Shown here: in pieces, positions 43,200 through 53,642 of the stretch
Layout: every line of letters begins with the position of its first letter
Position numbering within the stretch: the first letter of the stretch is position 1
DNA from: Phycicoccus elongatus Lp2
Lineage (GTDB): Bacteria > Actinomycetota > Actinomycetes > Actinomycetales > Dermatophilaceae
DNA length: 64,000 nt
Direction: 5' to 3'
Assembly: GCF_000367525.1 (NCBI RefSeq)
Contig: NZ_HF570956.1
Location: forward strand, 495,559-559,558
The notes under the pieces: generated by a model
The model's database searches: none
Seen by the model: the letters and a program-made list of their open reading frames with translations, nothing else
What the model was told of the DNA's origin: nothing
Program-made: the position numbers and the translations under genes

Positions 43200-44768
43200 G
43201 TGACCGCCTTGCGACCCACCCCTGCCGGGTCGACCTCGATCGCTGTGCTCGCGAACGCCCTCAGTGTCGACCCACCGGCCGGCCCCGACACTGTCGTGTC
43301 CGGGGTGACGCTCGACTCGCGTTCGGTGCAGTCCGGTGACCTGTATGCCGCGCTGCCGGGCGCCACGACACACGGCGCCCGCTTTGCGTCGGGGGCCCGG
43401 GATGCCGGTGCGACAGCGATTCTGACCGACCCGGTCGGCGCGCAGCTCGTGGCCGAGCAGGGGGTGGTCCTGCCCGTGTTGGTCCACCCGGAGCCGCGCG
43501 CGGTGCTCGGACACCTCAGTGCCCTTGTCTACGGCACCGACCGCCTCAAGATGCCGCTGATCGGGATCACGGGGACGAACGGCAAGACGACCACGGCATA
43601 CCTCATCCACTCGGCTCTGGTGGCCCTGGGTCGGCAGGTCGGCCTCATCGGCACGGTCGAGACCCGTATCGGGGATGAGCGGGTGCGCAGCGTGCGCACC
43701 ACCCCCGAGGCTCCCGACCTGCACGCGCTGCTCGCCACGATGGCGCAACGTGGGATGGACGCCTGCGTGATGGAGGTGTCGTCCCACGCCCTGTCCCAGC
43801 ACCGGGTGGACGGAGTGATCTACGACCTGGCGCTCTTCACCAACCTCTCCCAGGATCACCTCGACTTCCACCACGACATGGAGGACTACTTCGCGGCGAA
43901 GGCCTCGCTCTTCACGCCTGCACGATCGCAGTCCGGCTTGGTCTGCGTCGACGACGACTGGGGCCTGCGACTGGCCGGGCAGAGCGAGATCCCGATCGAC
44001 ACCCTGACCACGCAACCCGGGGGACTGGCCGACTGGACCGTGACCGTCGACCCCCACGACCCCCACCGATTCGTGCTGCGCGGGCGCGGTGACGAACTGC
44101 ACTTGGTGTCCGCGCTGCCGGGCGCCTTCAACGTCACGAACACCGCCATGGCCGCCGCCGCTCTCCTCCTCCTGGGAGTGGACGGCGCGGCGGCTCAACG
44201 CGCAGTCCTGGCGGACCCGCACGTGCCGGGACGCATGGAGCGGGTGGTGGTGGACGACGGTCGGGACGACCTGCCGGCGGTTGTCGTGGACTACGCGCAC
44301 ACACCGGACGCGATCCGGGCCGCCCTGGAGGCCCTTCGACCGGTGACCGCGGGAACCCTGGTGTGCGTGACCGGCGCCGGTGGTGACCGGGACCGCGACA
44401 AGCGCGCAGCGATGGGACGGGCAGCTGCCCTCGCCGACGTCGTCATAGTCACCGACGACAACCCGCGCTCGGAGGACCCGGGCTCGATCAGGGAGGCCGT
44501 CCTGCGCGGTGCGCGCGCCGAGACCGGCGGCGGGACTGTTCTCGAGGTGGGTGATCGACGGGAAGCGATTGCCCGGGCCGTGGCCATCGCGGCCGGCGTC
44601 GAGCCAGGGGGCGATGCGCCCGGGGCCACGGCGCTGGTCGCGATCATGGGCAAGGGCCACGAAACCGGCCAGGAGATCGGCGGTGAGGTCCACCCCTTCG
44701 ACGACCGGGCCGAAGCCCTCAGTGCGCTCGAGGCCGCCGCCACGCAACTGGGGGAGGCTTCGGCGTGA
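43200..44768 (+). CDS. murE: UDP-MurNAc-tripeptide synthetase
   Basis: MurE (522 residues) adds the third amino acid of the stem peptide. The ATP loop [14 protein letters not shown] lies near residue 120, and the substrate-selecting motif reads DNPRSEDP near 419. DNPR is the form associated with meso-diaminopimelate, so this organism probably has meso-DAP peptidoglycan. GTG 43200 has no ribosome site but TAGGGT ends 8 bases before it, fitting a second, leaderless promoter inside the cluster. It overlaps murF as GTGA. Confidence 0.94.
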   Translation: MTALRPTPAGSTSIAVLANALSVDPPAGPDTVVSGVTLDSRSVQSGDLYAALPGATTHGARFASGARDAGATAILTDPVGAQLVAEQGVVLPVLVHPEPRAVLGHLSALVYGTDRLKMPLIGITGTNGKTTTAYLIHSALVALGRQVGLIGTVETRIGDERVRSVRTTPEAPDLHALLATMAQRGMDACVMEVSSHALSQHRVDGVIYDLALFTNLSQDHLDFHHDMEDYFAAKASLFTPARSQSGLVCVDDDWGLRLAGQSEIPIDTLTTQPGGLADWTVTVDPHDPHRFVLRGRGDELHLVSALPGAFNVTNTAMAAAALLLLGVDGAAAQRAVLADPHVPGRMERVVVDDGRDDLPAVVVDYAHTPDAIRAALEALRPVTAGTLVCVTGAGGDRDRDKRAAMGRAAALADVVIVTDDNPRSEDPGSIREAVLRGARAETGGGTVLEVGDRREAIARAVAIAAGVEPGGDAPGATALVAIMGKGHETGQEIGGEVHPFDDRAEALSALEAAATQLGEASA

Positions 44769-46174
44769 TCCCCGTGACCTTGGCCCAGATCGCTGCGCTG
44801 ACCGGTGGAGTGGTCGTCGGGACCGATGACCCCGACGCGGTCCTGGTCACCGGTGACGTCGTCACCGATTCCAGGGCGGCCCAGGCGGGCTCGCTGTATG
44901 TCGCCCGCATCGGCGAGCATGCTGACGGTCATGCCTTCATCCCGTCGGCGCTCGCCAACGGGGCCGTCGCTGCGCTCGTGTCTCGCGTCGCTCCGGATGA
45001 GGTGCCGCAGGTCGTCGTCGACGACGTGCAGGCGGCCTTCGCGAGCCTCGCCCGCTGGGTCATCGACACGCATCCGGACCTGCTCGTCGTCGGGATCACC
45101 GGCTCGAGTGGAAAGACGAGCACCAAGGACCTCCTCGGCGAGGTCCTGCGCCTCACCGGTCCGACGATTGCCCCCGAAGGATCGTTCAACTCCGAGGTGG
45201 GCGTGCCCCTGACGGTATGCCGCGTGCGCCCGGAGACCCGCAACCTCGTCGTGGAGATGGGGGCCAGAGGGTTGGGGCACATCCGCTATCTCACCCAGAT
45301 CGCGCCCCCCCGAATCGGGGTCGTGCTCAACGTCGGCACCGCCCACATGGGTGAGTTCGGCTCGCGGGAGGCCATCGCCGTCGCCAAGGCCGAGCTCGTC
45401 GAGGCGCTGCCTGCTCACGGGGTCGCCGTCCTCAACGGCGACGACCCCGCCGTTCGGGCGATGGCCGCCCGGACGCGCGCACAGGTCGTGCTCGTCGGTG
45501 AGGCTGCGGACTGCGTCGTTCGGGCCGAGCACGTCGACCTCGACGACAGAGGCAGGCCCCGCTTCGACCTGGTCACCCCCGAGGGCCAGGTGCCTGTGGC
45601 CCTGGACTTGGTCGGACGGCACCACGTCGGCAACGCGCTCGCCGTGGCCGCGGTCGCCCGCGAGGTCGGCATGTCGCTCGCCGACATCGCGGACACGCTG
45701 GCCGCTGCCCGCCCCATCAGCCGGTGGCGGATGGAGGTGACCGTCCGGTCTGACGGCGTGACGGTCGTCAACGACGCCTACAACGCGAACCCGGATTCCA
45801 TGCGCGCGGCCCTCGAGGCACTGGCCGCGATGGCGTCCGGGCGACGCACGTGGGCGGTGCTCGGCTCGATGCTCGAGCTCGGTGAGGAGTCGGAGGCCGA
45901 GCACGAGGCCATCGGTGCCCATGCCGCGCACACCGGGGTGGACGAACTGCTCGTCGTCGGCGACGGCGCGCGCGCCATGGTGGGAGGTGCCACCGGATCC
46001 GCGACCGTGGTCCGTTGGGTCGCCGACGCAGCCCGGGCCGGAGCACTGCTGGAGGCAGAACTTCGATCCGGTGACGTCGTGTTGTTCAAGTCGAGCCGGG
46101 ACGCAGGACTACGGTGGCTCGGTGAAGAGGTCGCAGCCGCGACCACAGACCCCGACCCGGAAGGAGGGCGCTGA
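44765..46174 (+). CDS. murF: UDP-MurNAc-pentapeptide synthetase
   Basis: MurF (469 residues) ligates D-Ala-D-Ala to the UDP-MurNAc-tripeptide. The N-terminal domain ([27 protein letters not shown]) is followed by the ATP loop [19 protein letters not shown], then [13 protein letters not shown] and, in the C-terminal domain, [20 protein letters not shown], all typical. The GTG overlaps the murE stop. No ddl gene is in the cluster, so the dipeptide comes from elsewhere. mraY follows 2 bases later. Confidence 0.94.
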   Translation: MIPVTLAQIAALTGGVVVGTDDPDAVLVTGDVVTDSRAAQAGSLYVARIGEHADGHAFIPSALANGAVAALVSRVAPDEVPQVVVDDVQAAFASLARWVIDTHPDLLVVGITGSSGKTSTKDLLGEVLRLTGPTIAPEGSFNSEVGVPLTVCRVRPETRNLVVEMGARGLGHIRYLTQIAPPRIGVVLNVGTAHMGEFGSREAIAVAKAELVEALPAHGVAVLNGDDPAVRAMAARTRAQVVLVGEAADCVVRAEHVDLDDRGRPRFDLVTPEGQVPVALDLVGRHHVGNALAVAAVAREVGMSLADIADTLAAARPISRWRMEVTVRSDGVTVVNDAYNANPDSMRAALEALAAMASGRRTWAVLGSMLELGEESEAEHEAIGAHAAHTGVDELLVVGDGARAMVGGATGSATVVRWVADAARAGALLEAELRSGDVVLFKSSRDAGLRWLGEEVAAATTDPDPEGGR

Positions 46175-46176
46175 GA

Positions 46177-47259
46177 GTGCTCACCGTCCTCGTGGCCGCG
46201 GTCGTCTCGCTCATCATCTCCCTCTTCGGGACCCCGGCCTTCATCAAGGTGTTGGTCAAGCGAGGTTTCGGCCAGTTCATCCGGGACGACGGCCCCACCT
46301 CGCACCACACCAAGCGCGGCACGCCCACGATGGGTGGCGCCGTCATCGTCCTGTCGACCCTGCTGGCCTATGGCGCCGCGCACCTGGCCTTCTGGACCCA
46401 ACCCACCTGGTCCGGGATCCTCGTGCTGTTCCTCATGACCGGGCTGGGCCTGGTCGGGTTCCTCGATGACTACATCAAGATCTCCAAGCAGCGCAGCCTG
46501 GGCCTGCGCTCGAAGCAGAAACTCGCCGGCCAGACCCTCGTTGCCGTGCTCTTCGCGGTCCTCGTGCTGCAGTTCCCCAATGGCTCCAACCGGACCCCGG
46601 CCTCGACCAAGGTCTCCTTCGTCCGCGACACCAACCTGGACCTCGCCTTCGCGGGGACGGTCGGCGGGCTCATCCTCTTCATCATCTGGGCGAACCTCAT
46701 CGTCGCGGCCACCTCGAATGCCGTGAACCTCACCGACGGACTCGACGGCCTGGCGACGGGCGCGTCGGTGATGGTCTTCGCGGCATACATCCTCATCGGT
46801 GTCTGGGAGTTCAACCAGAACTGCCAGTTCAACCCCGGGCTCAAGTGCTACGAGGTCCGTGACCCGCACGATCTGGCCACCGTGGCAGCGGCCGCCATGG
46901 GTGCCTGCTTCGGCTTCCTGTGGTGGAACACCTCGCCCGCGAAGATCTTCATGGGGGACACCGGATCGCTTGCGCTGGGCGGCCTCATGGCCGGCCTGGC
47001 GATCACGTCGCGGACCCAACTTCTCGTCATCATCCTCGGCGGGCTCTTCGTCATCATCACGCTGTCCGTGATCATCCAGGTCGCGTCCTTCAAGGCCACG
47101 GGCAAACGGGTCTTCCGCATGGCGCCACTGCAACATCACTTCGAGTTGCTCGGGTGGCAAGAGGTGACGATCGTCGTGCGGTTCTGGATCATTGCCGGAC
47201 TGTGCGTGGCTCTCGGTCTGGGCCTGTTCTATGCGGAGTGGGTGGTGGGCGGCTCATGA
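46177..47259 (+). CDS. mraY: Phospho-N-acetylmuramoyl-pentapeptide transferase
   Basis: MraY (360 residues, ten membrane helices) moves the phospho-MurNAc-pentapeptide to undecaprenyl phosphate, giving lipid I. Conserved stretches are the [16 protein letters not shown] loop, FLDDYIKI with the catalytic aspartates, [28 protein letters not shown] and [23 protein letters not shown] at 46158-46166 precedes the GTG. This is the functional copy; a decayed fragment of another mraY lies at 3540-3735. The stop overlaps murD. Confidence 0.95.
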   Translation: MLTVLVAAVVSLIISLFGTPAFIKVLVKRGFGQFIRDDGPTSHHTKRGTPTMGGAVIVLSTLLAYGAAHLAFWTQPTWSGILVLFLMTGLGLVGFLDDYIKISKQRSLGLRSKQKLAGQTLVAVLFAVLVLQFPNGSNRTPASTKVSFVRDTNLDLAFAGTVGGLILFIIWANLIVAATSNAVNLTDGLDGLATGASVMVFAAYILIGVWEFNQNCQFNPGLKCYEVRDPHDLATVAAAAMGACFGFLWWNTSPAKIFMGDTGSLALGGLMAGLAITSRTQLLVIILGGLFVIITLSVIIQVASFKATGKRVFRMAPLQHHFELLGWQEVTIVVRFWIIAGLCVALGLGLFYAEWVVGGS

Positions 47260-48755
47260 CCGTCCCGCCGAGCGCCGTCGGGCGCACGGCCACGCTGACC
47301 CATCGCGACGCCGACTGGCGCGGCCTTCGGGTGCTCGTGGCGGGTCTTGGGATCAGTGGCTTCGCGGCCGCCGATGCCCTCCTGGAGCGTGGCGCGCACG
47401 TGGTCGTCGTGGATGCAGGAGCCCCGAGCGAGAACATCGCTCTGGGTGAGCGCGCCCGAATCCTCGACATCCTCGGGGCCGACCTGCGTTTCGGCCCCGA
47501 GCAGGTCGCCTCCCTGCCCACCGACGACCTCGACCTGGTCGTCACCTCACCGGGCTGGGCGCCCCACCAGCCGCTACTTGCCGCCGCGGCTGCCGCCGGC
47601 CTGCCCATCTGGGGCGAGGTGGAGCTCGCCTGGCGGCTGCGCCCGGCCGAGGGCGCGGCACCGTGGCTGGTCATCACCGGGACCAACGGCAAGACCACGA
47701 CGACCCAGATGCTCACCTCGATGCTGCGAGCCGCTGGCCTGCGCGCGATGAGTGTCGGCAATGTGGGCACGCCGATCCTCGAGGCGATCATGGATCCCAC
47801 GCCGTATGACGTTCTCTCGGTGGAACTCTCCAGCTTTCAATTGCACTGGTCGGAGTCGATCGCCGCCCGCGCGTCTGTGTGCCTCAACATCGCGCCGGAC
47901 CATGTCGACTGGCACGGGTCCCTGGAGGCCTACATCCAGGCCAAGGGCAAGGTCTACGAGCGCACTGAGGTCGCGTGCATCTACAACGACCAGGACCCGA
48001 CGACTCGGCGTCTCGTCGAGGAGGCGGAGGTCCAGGAGGGGTGTCGCGCCATCGGTTTCACCCTCGGGGTCCCGGACCTGTCGATGCTCGGCGTCGTCGA
48101 TGATGTCCTCGCCGATCGTGCGTTCGTCGAGGAACGCCGCACCTCGGCCGCGGAACTGGCCACCCTGGACGACGTCCGTGGCGAAGCACCCACCTTGGCG
48201 CCGCATCAGGTGGCCAACGCCTTGGCCGCGGCCGCTCTCGCGCGCGCCCACGGCATACCGCCGATCGCGGTACGTGACGGACTGCGGGCCTTCAGGCCCG
48301 AGCCGCACCGGATCGCCGAGGCCGGCATCGTCGGCGGTGTTCGCTACATTGATGACTCCAAGGCCACGAACCCGCATGCCGCCTCGGCGAGCCTGGCCGC
48401 CTTCGCGTCGATCGTCTGGGTCGCCGGTGGCCTGCTCAAGGGAGCCGAGGTCGACGAGCTCGTGCGCGAGCACGCAGATCGCTTGCGCGGGGTCGTGCTG
48501 ATCGGCCAGGACCGCGCCAAGATCGCCGACGCGCTGGCCCGACACGCGCCCGATGTCCCGGTCGTCGACCTTGCCGCCACGGACACTGGAGCCATGGATC
48601 TCGTCGTTGCCCGGGCCGCAGACCTCGCCCACGAGGGCGATGTCGTGTTGCTCGCGCCGGCCGCCGCATCCATGGACATGTTCGACAACTACGGTGCCCG
48701 TGGTGATGCCTTCGTGGCGGCCGTGCGCAGGCTGGCCCGCGCGGCGGGGGAGTAG
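47256..48755 (+). CDS. murD: UDP-MurNAc-L-alanine:D-glutamate ligase
   Basis: MurD (499 residues) adds D-Glu. It has the N-terminal Rossmann start [20 protein letters not shown], the ATP loop [41 protein letters not shown] and [13 protein letters not shown] in the C-terminal domain. The ATG overlaps the mraY stop as ATGA. It is slightly long because of a 20-residue N-terminal lead. Its TAG stop, unlike most TAG stops here, is not in a TANNNT hexamer; ftsW follows after 2 bases. Confidence 0.94.
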   Translation: MTVPPSAVGRTATLTHRDADWRGLRVLVAGLGISGFAAADALLERGAHVVVVDAGAPSENIALGERARILDILGADLRFGPEQVASLPTDDLDLVVTSPGWAPHQPLLAAAAAAGLPIWGEVELAWRLRPAEGAAPWLVITGTNGKTTTTQMLTSMLRAAGLRAMSVGNVGTPILEAIMDPTPYDVLSVELSSFQLHWSESIAARASVCLNIAPDHVDWHGSLEAYIQAKGKVYERTEVACIYNDQDPTTRRLVEEAEVQEGCRAIGFTLGVPDLSMLGVVDDVLADRAFVEERRTSAAELATLDDVRGEAPTLAPHQVANALAAAALARAHGIPPIAVRDGLRAFRPEPHRIAEAGIVGGVRYIDDSKATNPHAASASLAAFASIVWVAGGLLKGAEVDELVREHADRLRGVVLIGQDRAKIADALARHAPDVPVVDLAATDTGAMDLVVARAADLAHEGDVVLLAPAAASMDMFDNYGARGDAFVAAVRRLARAAGE

Positions 48756-48757
48756 CC

Positions 48758-50011
48758 ATGACGAGCACGGCCGCCAAGGCTCGGGCGTCCGGCTCACGGT
48801 TCGCACGGGTTCGTCATTGGTTCGGGCGCTTCGAGTCGCCGACCACGACCTACTACCTGCTGCTCGCGACGACCGCGATCCTGGTCGTCTTCGGTCTGAT
48901 CATGGTGTTGTCGGCCTCCGCCATCACCTCGTTGACACAGAGCAAGTCCGGCTCGGCCTTCACCATCTTCCGCAGCCAGTTGCTCTATGCGGGCATCGGG
49001 ACCGTGGGGCTGCTCATCGCGAGCCGGATCGCCGTGCCCCTGTGGAAGAAGCTCGCCCTTCCCATCCTCGGGGGCGCTCTCGTCCTGCAGTTGCTCGTGG
49101 CCTTCATCGGCACCACCGTCAACGGCAACCGCAACTGGCTCCGCTTCGGGCCGGTGTCGATCCAGCCCTCGGAGTTGGTCAAGTTCGGGTTGGTCCTCTT
49201 CGGGGCTCTGGCCCTGACGGCCAAACGCGACAAACTCGGCCAGATCGGCCATGTCGTGGTCCCCTACCTCGTCCCCGGGGCCGCCATCGCGCTGGCCTTG
49301 GTGCTCCTCGGCGGCGACCTGGGCACCAGCATCATCCTCGCTGCCATCATCGCGGCCACCCTCTGGGCAGCCGGGGTCCCCTTGCGATGGTTCCTCGCCA
49401 GTGCCCTCGTCTTCGGTGTGATCGCCAGCGCGTTCGTCATCTCGAGTCCGAACCGGCTCGGCCGTTTCGACGTGTGGTTGGGTCGGGACACCGACATGTT
49501 CGGGGCAGCACGACAGCCCATGCAAGGCCGCTTCGCCCTCGCCGACGGTGGATGGTTCGGGCTCGGCCTGGGCGCCTCCCGCGAGAAATGGCAGTGGCTG
49601 TCCGAGCCGCACAACGACTTCATCTTCGCCATCATCGGTGAGGAACTCGGCCTACCGGGAACCCTGCTCATCCTGCTGCTCTTCGGCCTGCTCGCCTACG
49701 CCTGCTACCGCCTGGTGCTCCGCTCAAAGGACATGTTCGTCCGCCTCGCCACCGCGGGAGCCATGGCGTGGATCGTCGCTCAGGCGATGGTCAACATCGG
49801 GGCCGTCATCGGCCTGCTCCCGGTCATCGGGGTGCCGCTGCCGCTGGTGTCCTCGGGCGGTTCCTCCCTGATCACGACGATGGGCATCCTCGGGATGCTC
49901 ATCGCCTTCGCGCGTCACGAACCTGACTGTGCCAAGCAATTGGCCGGCCGCCCCTCGATCCTGCGCCGCTCCGCCACGGTCGCGACCTCACGCGGGCGGC
50001 GATCGGAGTGA
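48758..50011 (+). CDS. ftsW: Septal peptidoglycan glycosyltransferase FtsW
   Basis: This SEDS-family polymerase (417 residues, about ten helices) makes septal glycan strands together with FtsI. The signature NGNRNWLRFGPVSIQPSEL and the central GDLGTSIILAAI with the catalytic aspartate are present; WLSEPHNDFIFAIIGEELGL and PLPLVSSGGSS near the end complete the family pattern. The basic C-terminal tail may bind partners. It sits between murD and murG and overlaps murG as GTGA. Confidence 0.94.
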   Translation: MTSTAAKARASGSRFARVRHWFGRFESPTTTYYLLLATTAILVVFGLIMVLSASAITSLTQSKSGSAFTIFRSQLLYAGIGTVGLLIASRIAVPLWKKLALPILGGALVLQLLVAFIGTTVNGNRNWLRFGPVSIQPSELVKFGLVLFGALALTAKRDKLGQIGHVVVPYLVPGAAIALALVLLGGDLGTSIILAAIIAATLWAAGVPLRWFLASALVFGVIASAFVISSPNRLGRFDVWLGRDTDMFGAARQPMQGRFALADGGWFGLGLGASREKWQWLSEPHNDFIFAIIGEELGLPGTLLILLLFGLLAYACYRLVLRSKDMFVRLATAGAMAWIVAQAMVNIGAVIGLLPVIGVPLPLVSSGGSSLITTMGILGMLIAFARHEPDCAKQLAGRPSILRRSATVATSRGRRSE

Positions 50012-51123
50012 GCGCGGCCGGGATGACGGCGCGATCGGTGCTTCTCGCCGGAGGCGGAACCGCCGGACACGTCTCACCACTTCTGGCGCTGGCCGACTGC
50101 CTGCGCCGAGAGGACCCCACGGTGACCATTGCGGCGCTGGGCACGGCCGAAGGTCTGGAGTCTCGACTCGTGCCCGGCCGTGGCTATGACCTGGCCCTGG
50201 TGCCCAAGGTGCCGTTACCCCGCAAGCCTTCGGCAGACCTGCTTCGACTGCCCCGAAACCTGGGGGCTGCCGTTCGTGCAGCAGCGACCGCGATCGAGGA
50301 CATCGATGCCGACGTGGTTGTGGGGTTCGGCGGGTATGTCTCGACTCCCGCCTACCTTGCTGCTCGTCGCCGCGGCATACCGATCGTCGTCCACGAGCAG
50401 AACGCGCGACCCGGCATCGCCAACCGCCTCGGCGCCCGTTTCGCCACCCACGTGGCGGTCACCTTCCCCGACACGCCCCTCCCACGGGCGGTCGTCACCG
50501 GTATGCCGCTGCGCCGCGAGATCGCCCTCCTGGACCGGCCCGGGTTGCGCCCGAAGGCCTTGGCGCACTTCGGTCTCGACCCGCAATGGCCGACCGTTCT
50601 GGTCACGGGTGGGTCCTTGGGTGCAGCGCGGATCAACGCCGCGTTCGAAGCGTCGGTGAGCGCCCTGCGGGCGGCCGGCGTCCAGGTCCTCCACGTGACC
50701 GGTCAGGGCAAGGAGATCGAGGTTTCCGCCGCCCGCGATGGCGAACCGCCCTACGTCGTCGTGCCCTATGCCGACCGGATGGACCTGGCGTATGCCGCGG
50801 TCGACCTTGTCGTCGGGCGCGCCGGAGCCAACACGGTGTGTGAACTCACCGCGGTTGGGCTGCCCGCGGTCTATGTGCCCCTCCCGATCGGCAACGGCGA
50901 GCAGCGCTTGAACGTGAGCACTGTCGTCGCGGCCGGTGGCGGGATCCTCGTCGACGACGCAAGGATGACCGCAAATTGGGTGTGCGACAACCTTCCGTTG
51001 CTGCTGCGGGATTCCACTCGACTGGCCGCAATGGCCAGCGCGGCGGCCTCGGTGGGGGAGCGCGGTGGTGACCAATTGCTCGCCGATCTCGTTCACCGCG
51101 CGGCACGGACGGTGCGGCGCTGA
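50008..51123 (+). CDS. murG: Lipid II synthase MurG (GlcNAc transferase)
   Basis: MurG (371 residues) adds GlcNAc to lipid I on the inner membrane face. GGGTAGHVSPLLALADCLR, VVGFGGYVSTPAYLAA, VVHEQNARPGIANRLGARF and, in the C-terminal domain, VTGGSLGAARINAAF and VGRAGANTVCELTAVGLP are the family motifs. The GTG overlaps ftsW. murC follows almost directly. Confidence 0.95.
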   Translation: MSAAGMTARSVLLAGGGTAGHVSPLLALADCLRREDPTVTIAALGTAEGLESRLVPGRGYDLALVPKVPLPRKPSADLLRLPRNLGAAVRAAATAIEDIDADVVVGFGGYVSTPAYLAARRRGIPIVVHEQNARPGIANRLGARFATHVAVTFPDTPLPRAVVTGMPLRREIALLDRPGLRPKALAHFGLDPQWPTVLVTGGSLGAARINAAFEASVSALRAAGVQVLHVTGQGKEIEVSAARDGEPPYVVVPYADRMDLAYAAVDLVVGRAGANTVCELTAVGLPAVYVPLPIGNGEQRLNVSTVVAAGGGILVDDARMTANWVCDNLPLLLRDSTRLAAMASAAASVGERGGDQLLADLVHRAARTVRR

Positions 51124-51124
51124 C

Positions 51125-52546
51125 GTGAACGGGATCAACGACCGCTTTGATTTCTCGGGTGTGCCACCGCGGGTGGAGGACCTCGGGACCGTGCACCTCA
51201 TCGCCATCGGGGGCGCGGGGATGTCCGCCGTGGCGCGTCTGCTGATGGCCCGCGGTATCCCGGTGCAGGGTTCCGATGCCAAGGACTCGCCCCTGCTGCG
51301 TGCCCTTGCCGCCGAGGGAGCCCGAGTGTGGGTGGGACACGACCGGCGTCACCTCGAGGGAGCCGACACGGTTGTCATCTCGAGCGCCATCAGGGACTCG
51401 AACCCTGAACTCTCACAGGCCAAATCGCAAGGTCTCAGGATCATGCACCGAAGCCAGGCCTTGGCGGCGACGGCCTGGGACCAGGTGCGGCTCGCCGTGG
51501 CGGGGGCGAACGGCAAGACCACGACGACCTCTCTCCTGATCGCCGCCCTCGATGGGGCCGGCGCATCCCCGTCGTTCGCCTCGGGTGGGGAACTCGCAGA
51601 CCGAGGCACCAATGCGGACTGGCACGCCGACTCGCCCTTCGTGATCGAAGCGGACGAGAGCGACGGCAGCTTCCTTGTCTATCACCCCCACGTGGCGGCG
51701 ATCACGAACGTGCAACCGGACCACCTTGACTTCTATGGAACCTTCGACAACGTCCGCGCCGCGTATGCCGCGTTCGCGGCGACCGTGCCCCCCGGTGGGC
51801 TCGTCGTGGCCTGCGCAGACGACGAGGGATCGAATGCGCTGGCGGCGCAGGTGTCGGACCGGCGGGTCCTCACCTATGGTCATGCCCTGCACGCGGACCT
51901 GGTCATCCTCGAGTCGGCGTTGGCGAGCACGGGAAGCACCACGACGTTCCGTGACCCGGGTGGAGTGGAACGCACGATGACCCTGGCGGTGCCGGGCGCC
52001 CACAACGTGCTCAATGCCTGCGCGGCATACCTCTGCGCGACGGAGGGAGTTGGCGCCCACCCCGACGGTGTAATCGCGGGACTTGCGCGCTTTGCCGGCG
52101 CACGACGCCGATTCGAGGTGATCGGTGAGGCTGGTGGGATCACGGTCGTCGACGACTATGCCCACAACGCCGGCAAGGTGGAGGCTGTGGTCGCGACCGC
52201 GACCAAGATCGCTCACGACCGTGGCGGTCGATTGATTGCCATCTTCCAGCCCCATCTCTACAGCCGGACCAGGGATTTCGCCGAGGGCTTCGCCGCCGGG
52301 TTGGCGCCTGCCGATGAGATCGCCCTGCTCGACATCTACGGCGCGCGGGAGGAGCCGATCCCCGGGGTGGACTCACGGCTCATCGCCGACCGGCTGGCGG
52401 GGCGAGCTGACGTCCTGTCGCCGGACGCGGCCGTCGAGTGGGTCGCGAGCATCGCGAAGCCGGGTGACGTCGTCCTCACCATCGGCGCCGGTGACATCAC
52501 AGTGATTGCGCCGCACATCCTCGAGCGATTGGGGTCGCGCCGATGA
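51125..52546 (+). CDS. murC: UDP-MurNAc:L-alanine ligase
   Basis: MurC (473 residues) adds the first amino acid, L-Ala. The start HLIAIGGAGMSAVARLLMAR, the ATP loop VAGANGKTTTTSLL (N where most have H), EADESDGSFLVYHP, NVQPDHLDFYG and the C-terminal VVDDYAHNAGKVEA and FQPHLYSRTRDFAEGFAAGL are typical. GTG 51125 lies one base after the murG stop; an earlier in-frame ATG inside murG is unlikely. The end overlaps ftsQ as ATGA. Confidence 0.94.
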   Translation: MNGINDRFDFSGVPPRVEDLGTVHLIAIGGAGMSAVARLLMARGIPVQGSDAKDSPLLRALAAEGARVWVGHDRRHLEGADTVVISSAIRDSNPELSQAKSQGLRIMHRSQALAATAWDQVRLAVAGANGKTTTTSLLIAALDGAGASPSFASGGELADRGTNADWHADSPFVIEADESDGSFLVYHPHVAAITNVQPDHLDFYGTFDNVRAAYAAFAATVPPGGLVVACADDEGSNALAAQVSDRRVLTYGHALHADLVILESALASTGSTTTFRDPGGVERTMTLAVPGAHNVLNACAAYLCATEGVGAHPDGVIAGLARFAGARRRFEVIGEAGGITVVDDYAHNAGKVEAVVATATKIAHDRGGRLIAIFQPHLYSRTRDFAEGFAAGLAPADEIALLDIYGAREEPIPGVDSRLIADRLAGRADVLSPDAAVEWVASIAKPGDVVLTIGAGDITVIAPHILERLGSRR

Positions 52547-53322
52547 CCTCGGGGACCGAGGCTCGTTCCCGCCCGCTGGGCGAAGGAGTGCGTGCACACG
52601 CCGAACGCGCCAGCAGTGTCGACCGCTTCGCAGCCCGAGCCAGGGCCCGCCGACGAGCCCCGTGGCGCCGTGTCCTGATCGGCCTGCTTGCCGCAGCGAT
52701 CATGGCCGGGGTCATCTGGCTGCTGTGGTTCAGCCCGTACGTCGTCGTCCGCGACGTGCACGTCGAGGGCGTCGGGGGCGAGGAGGCCGCGGCTGTGGAG
52801 AACGTGGCCAAGGTGCCGCTGGGGCAGCCGATGATGCAGGTGGACACCGGAGCCATCACCGACCGGGTCAGGGGTCGACTGACCGTCGCGGAAGCTCGAA
52901 CGAGCCGGTCGTGGCCGGCCACCATCACGATCACGGTGCGGCCTCGCACGCCCGCTCTTGTGCTCAAGAACTCTCAGGGTCAACTAGAGGTTGTCGATGC
53001 CACCGGGGTGGCCTACGACCAGGTGGGCGCACCACCGGCCGGTGTCCCGCTGGTGACCGCCAGCTCGGATGCGGGATCCTCCAAGGACGCCCTGAAAGCT
53101 GCCCTCTCGCTGATCCGTGCACTGCCGGCTGACCTGGCGGACCAGATCACGACGATCTCCGTGAGCAGCGCCAACCTCGTGACCTTCAAGCTCGGTGAGG
53201 TCGACGTCGTCTGGGGTGGAGCGGACCAGCCGACCCGCAAGGTCGCGATCCTGCGCGCGCTGCTCAAGACAGGCCCGACGGCGATCGACGTGAGCGCACC
53301 GGACACCCCGGTCACCCGCTGA
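52543..53322 (+). CDS. ftsQ: Cell division protein FtsQ
   Basis: FtsQ (259 residues) is a bitopic protein of the divisome that binds FtsL and FtsB/DivIC. A basic 45-residue cytoplasmic tail, a helix at VLIGLLAAAIMAGVIWLLWF and the POTRA domain beginning VVVRDVHVEGVGGEEAAAVE can be seen, followed by the beta domain. ATG 52543 overlaps murC. A 320-base gap with repeats separates it from ftsZ, the largest break in the cluster, so ftsZ has its own promoters. Confidence 0.92.
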   Translation: MTSGTEARSRPLGEGVRAHAERASSVDRFAARARARRRAPWRRVLIGLLAAAIMAGVIWLLWFSPYVVVRDVHVEGVGGEEAAAVENVAKVPLGQPMMQVDTGAITDRVRGRLTVAEARTSRSWPATITITVRPRTPALVLKNSQGQLEVVDATGVAYDQVGAPPAGVPLVTASSDAGSSKDALKAALSLIRALPADLADQITTISVSSANLVTFKLGEVDVVWGGADQPTRKVAILRALLKTGPTAIDVSAPDTPVTR

Positions 53323-53407
53323 GTTGCGGGCGAGATCTGTTCCGGGTGGGACACATCACGCAGCCGCCCATAGCCATACCTGTGGTTGCGGGCGAGATCT
53401 GTTCCGG
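53323..53407. repeat. Two 23-base direct repeats upstream of ftsZ
   Basis: The same 23 bases (GTTGCGGGCGAGATCTGTTC plus CGG) occur at 53323-53345 and 53385-53407, 62 bases apart, right after the ftsQ stop. The remaining gap to ftsZ (53408-53642) contains no gene but must hold the ftsZ promoter; AT-rich stretches at 53480-53500 and 53590-53630 are candidates. The repeats could be operators or members of a dispersed intergenic family. Confidence 0.75.
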
Positions 53408-53642
53408 CGTGTGCTGTTGCCCCGTGGACGTGATCCGGGCGATGGGGCGGGTGGGGTTGGGGAGACTGTTGAGGCGAACTGGTGAGCAATAGCGCGAGAT
53501 TTCTCGGATCGGTTGGCGACACGCCGTAGCCCTCGTTGCTTGCCCTGTGCTCGCCGCCTAGCGTCATCCCGACGGAGCCGTGACCGAACTGTTACCGTCA
53601 AGTGAAGATCGAGACTTGGATATCCAACGAGAGGCCCCGACC

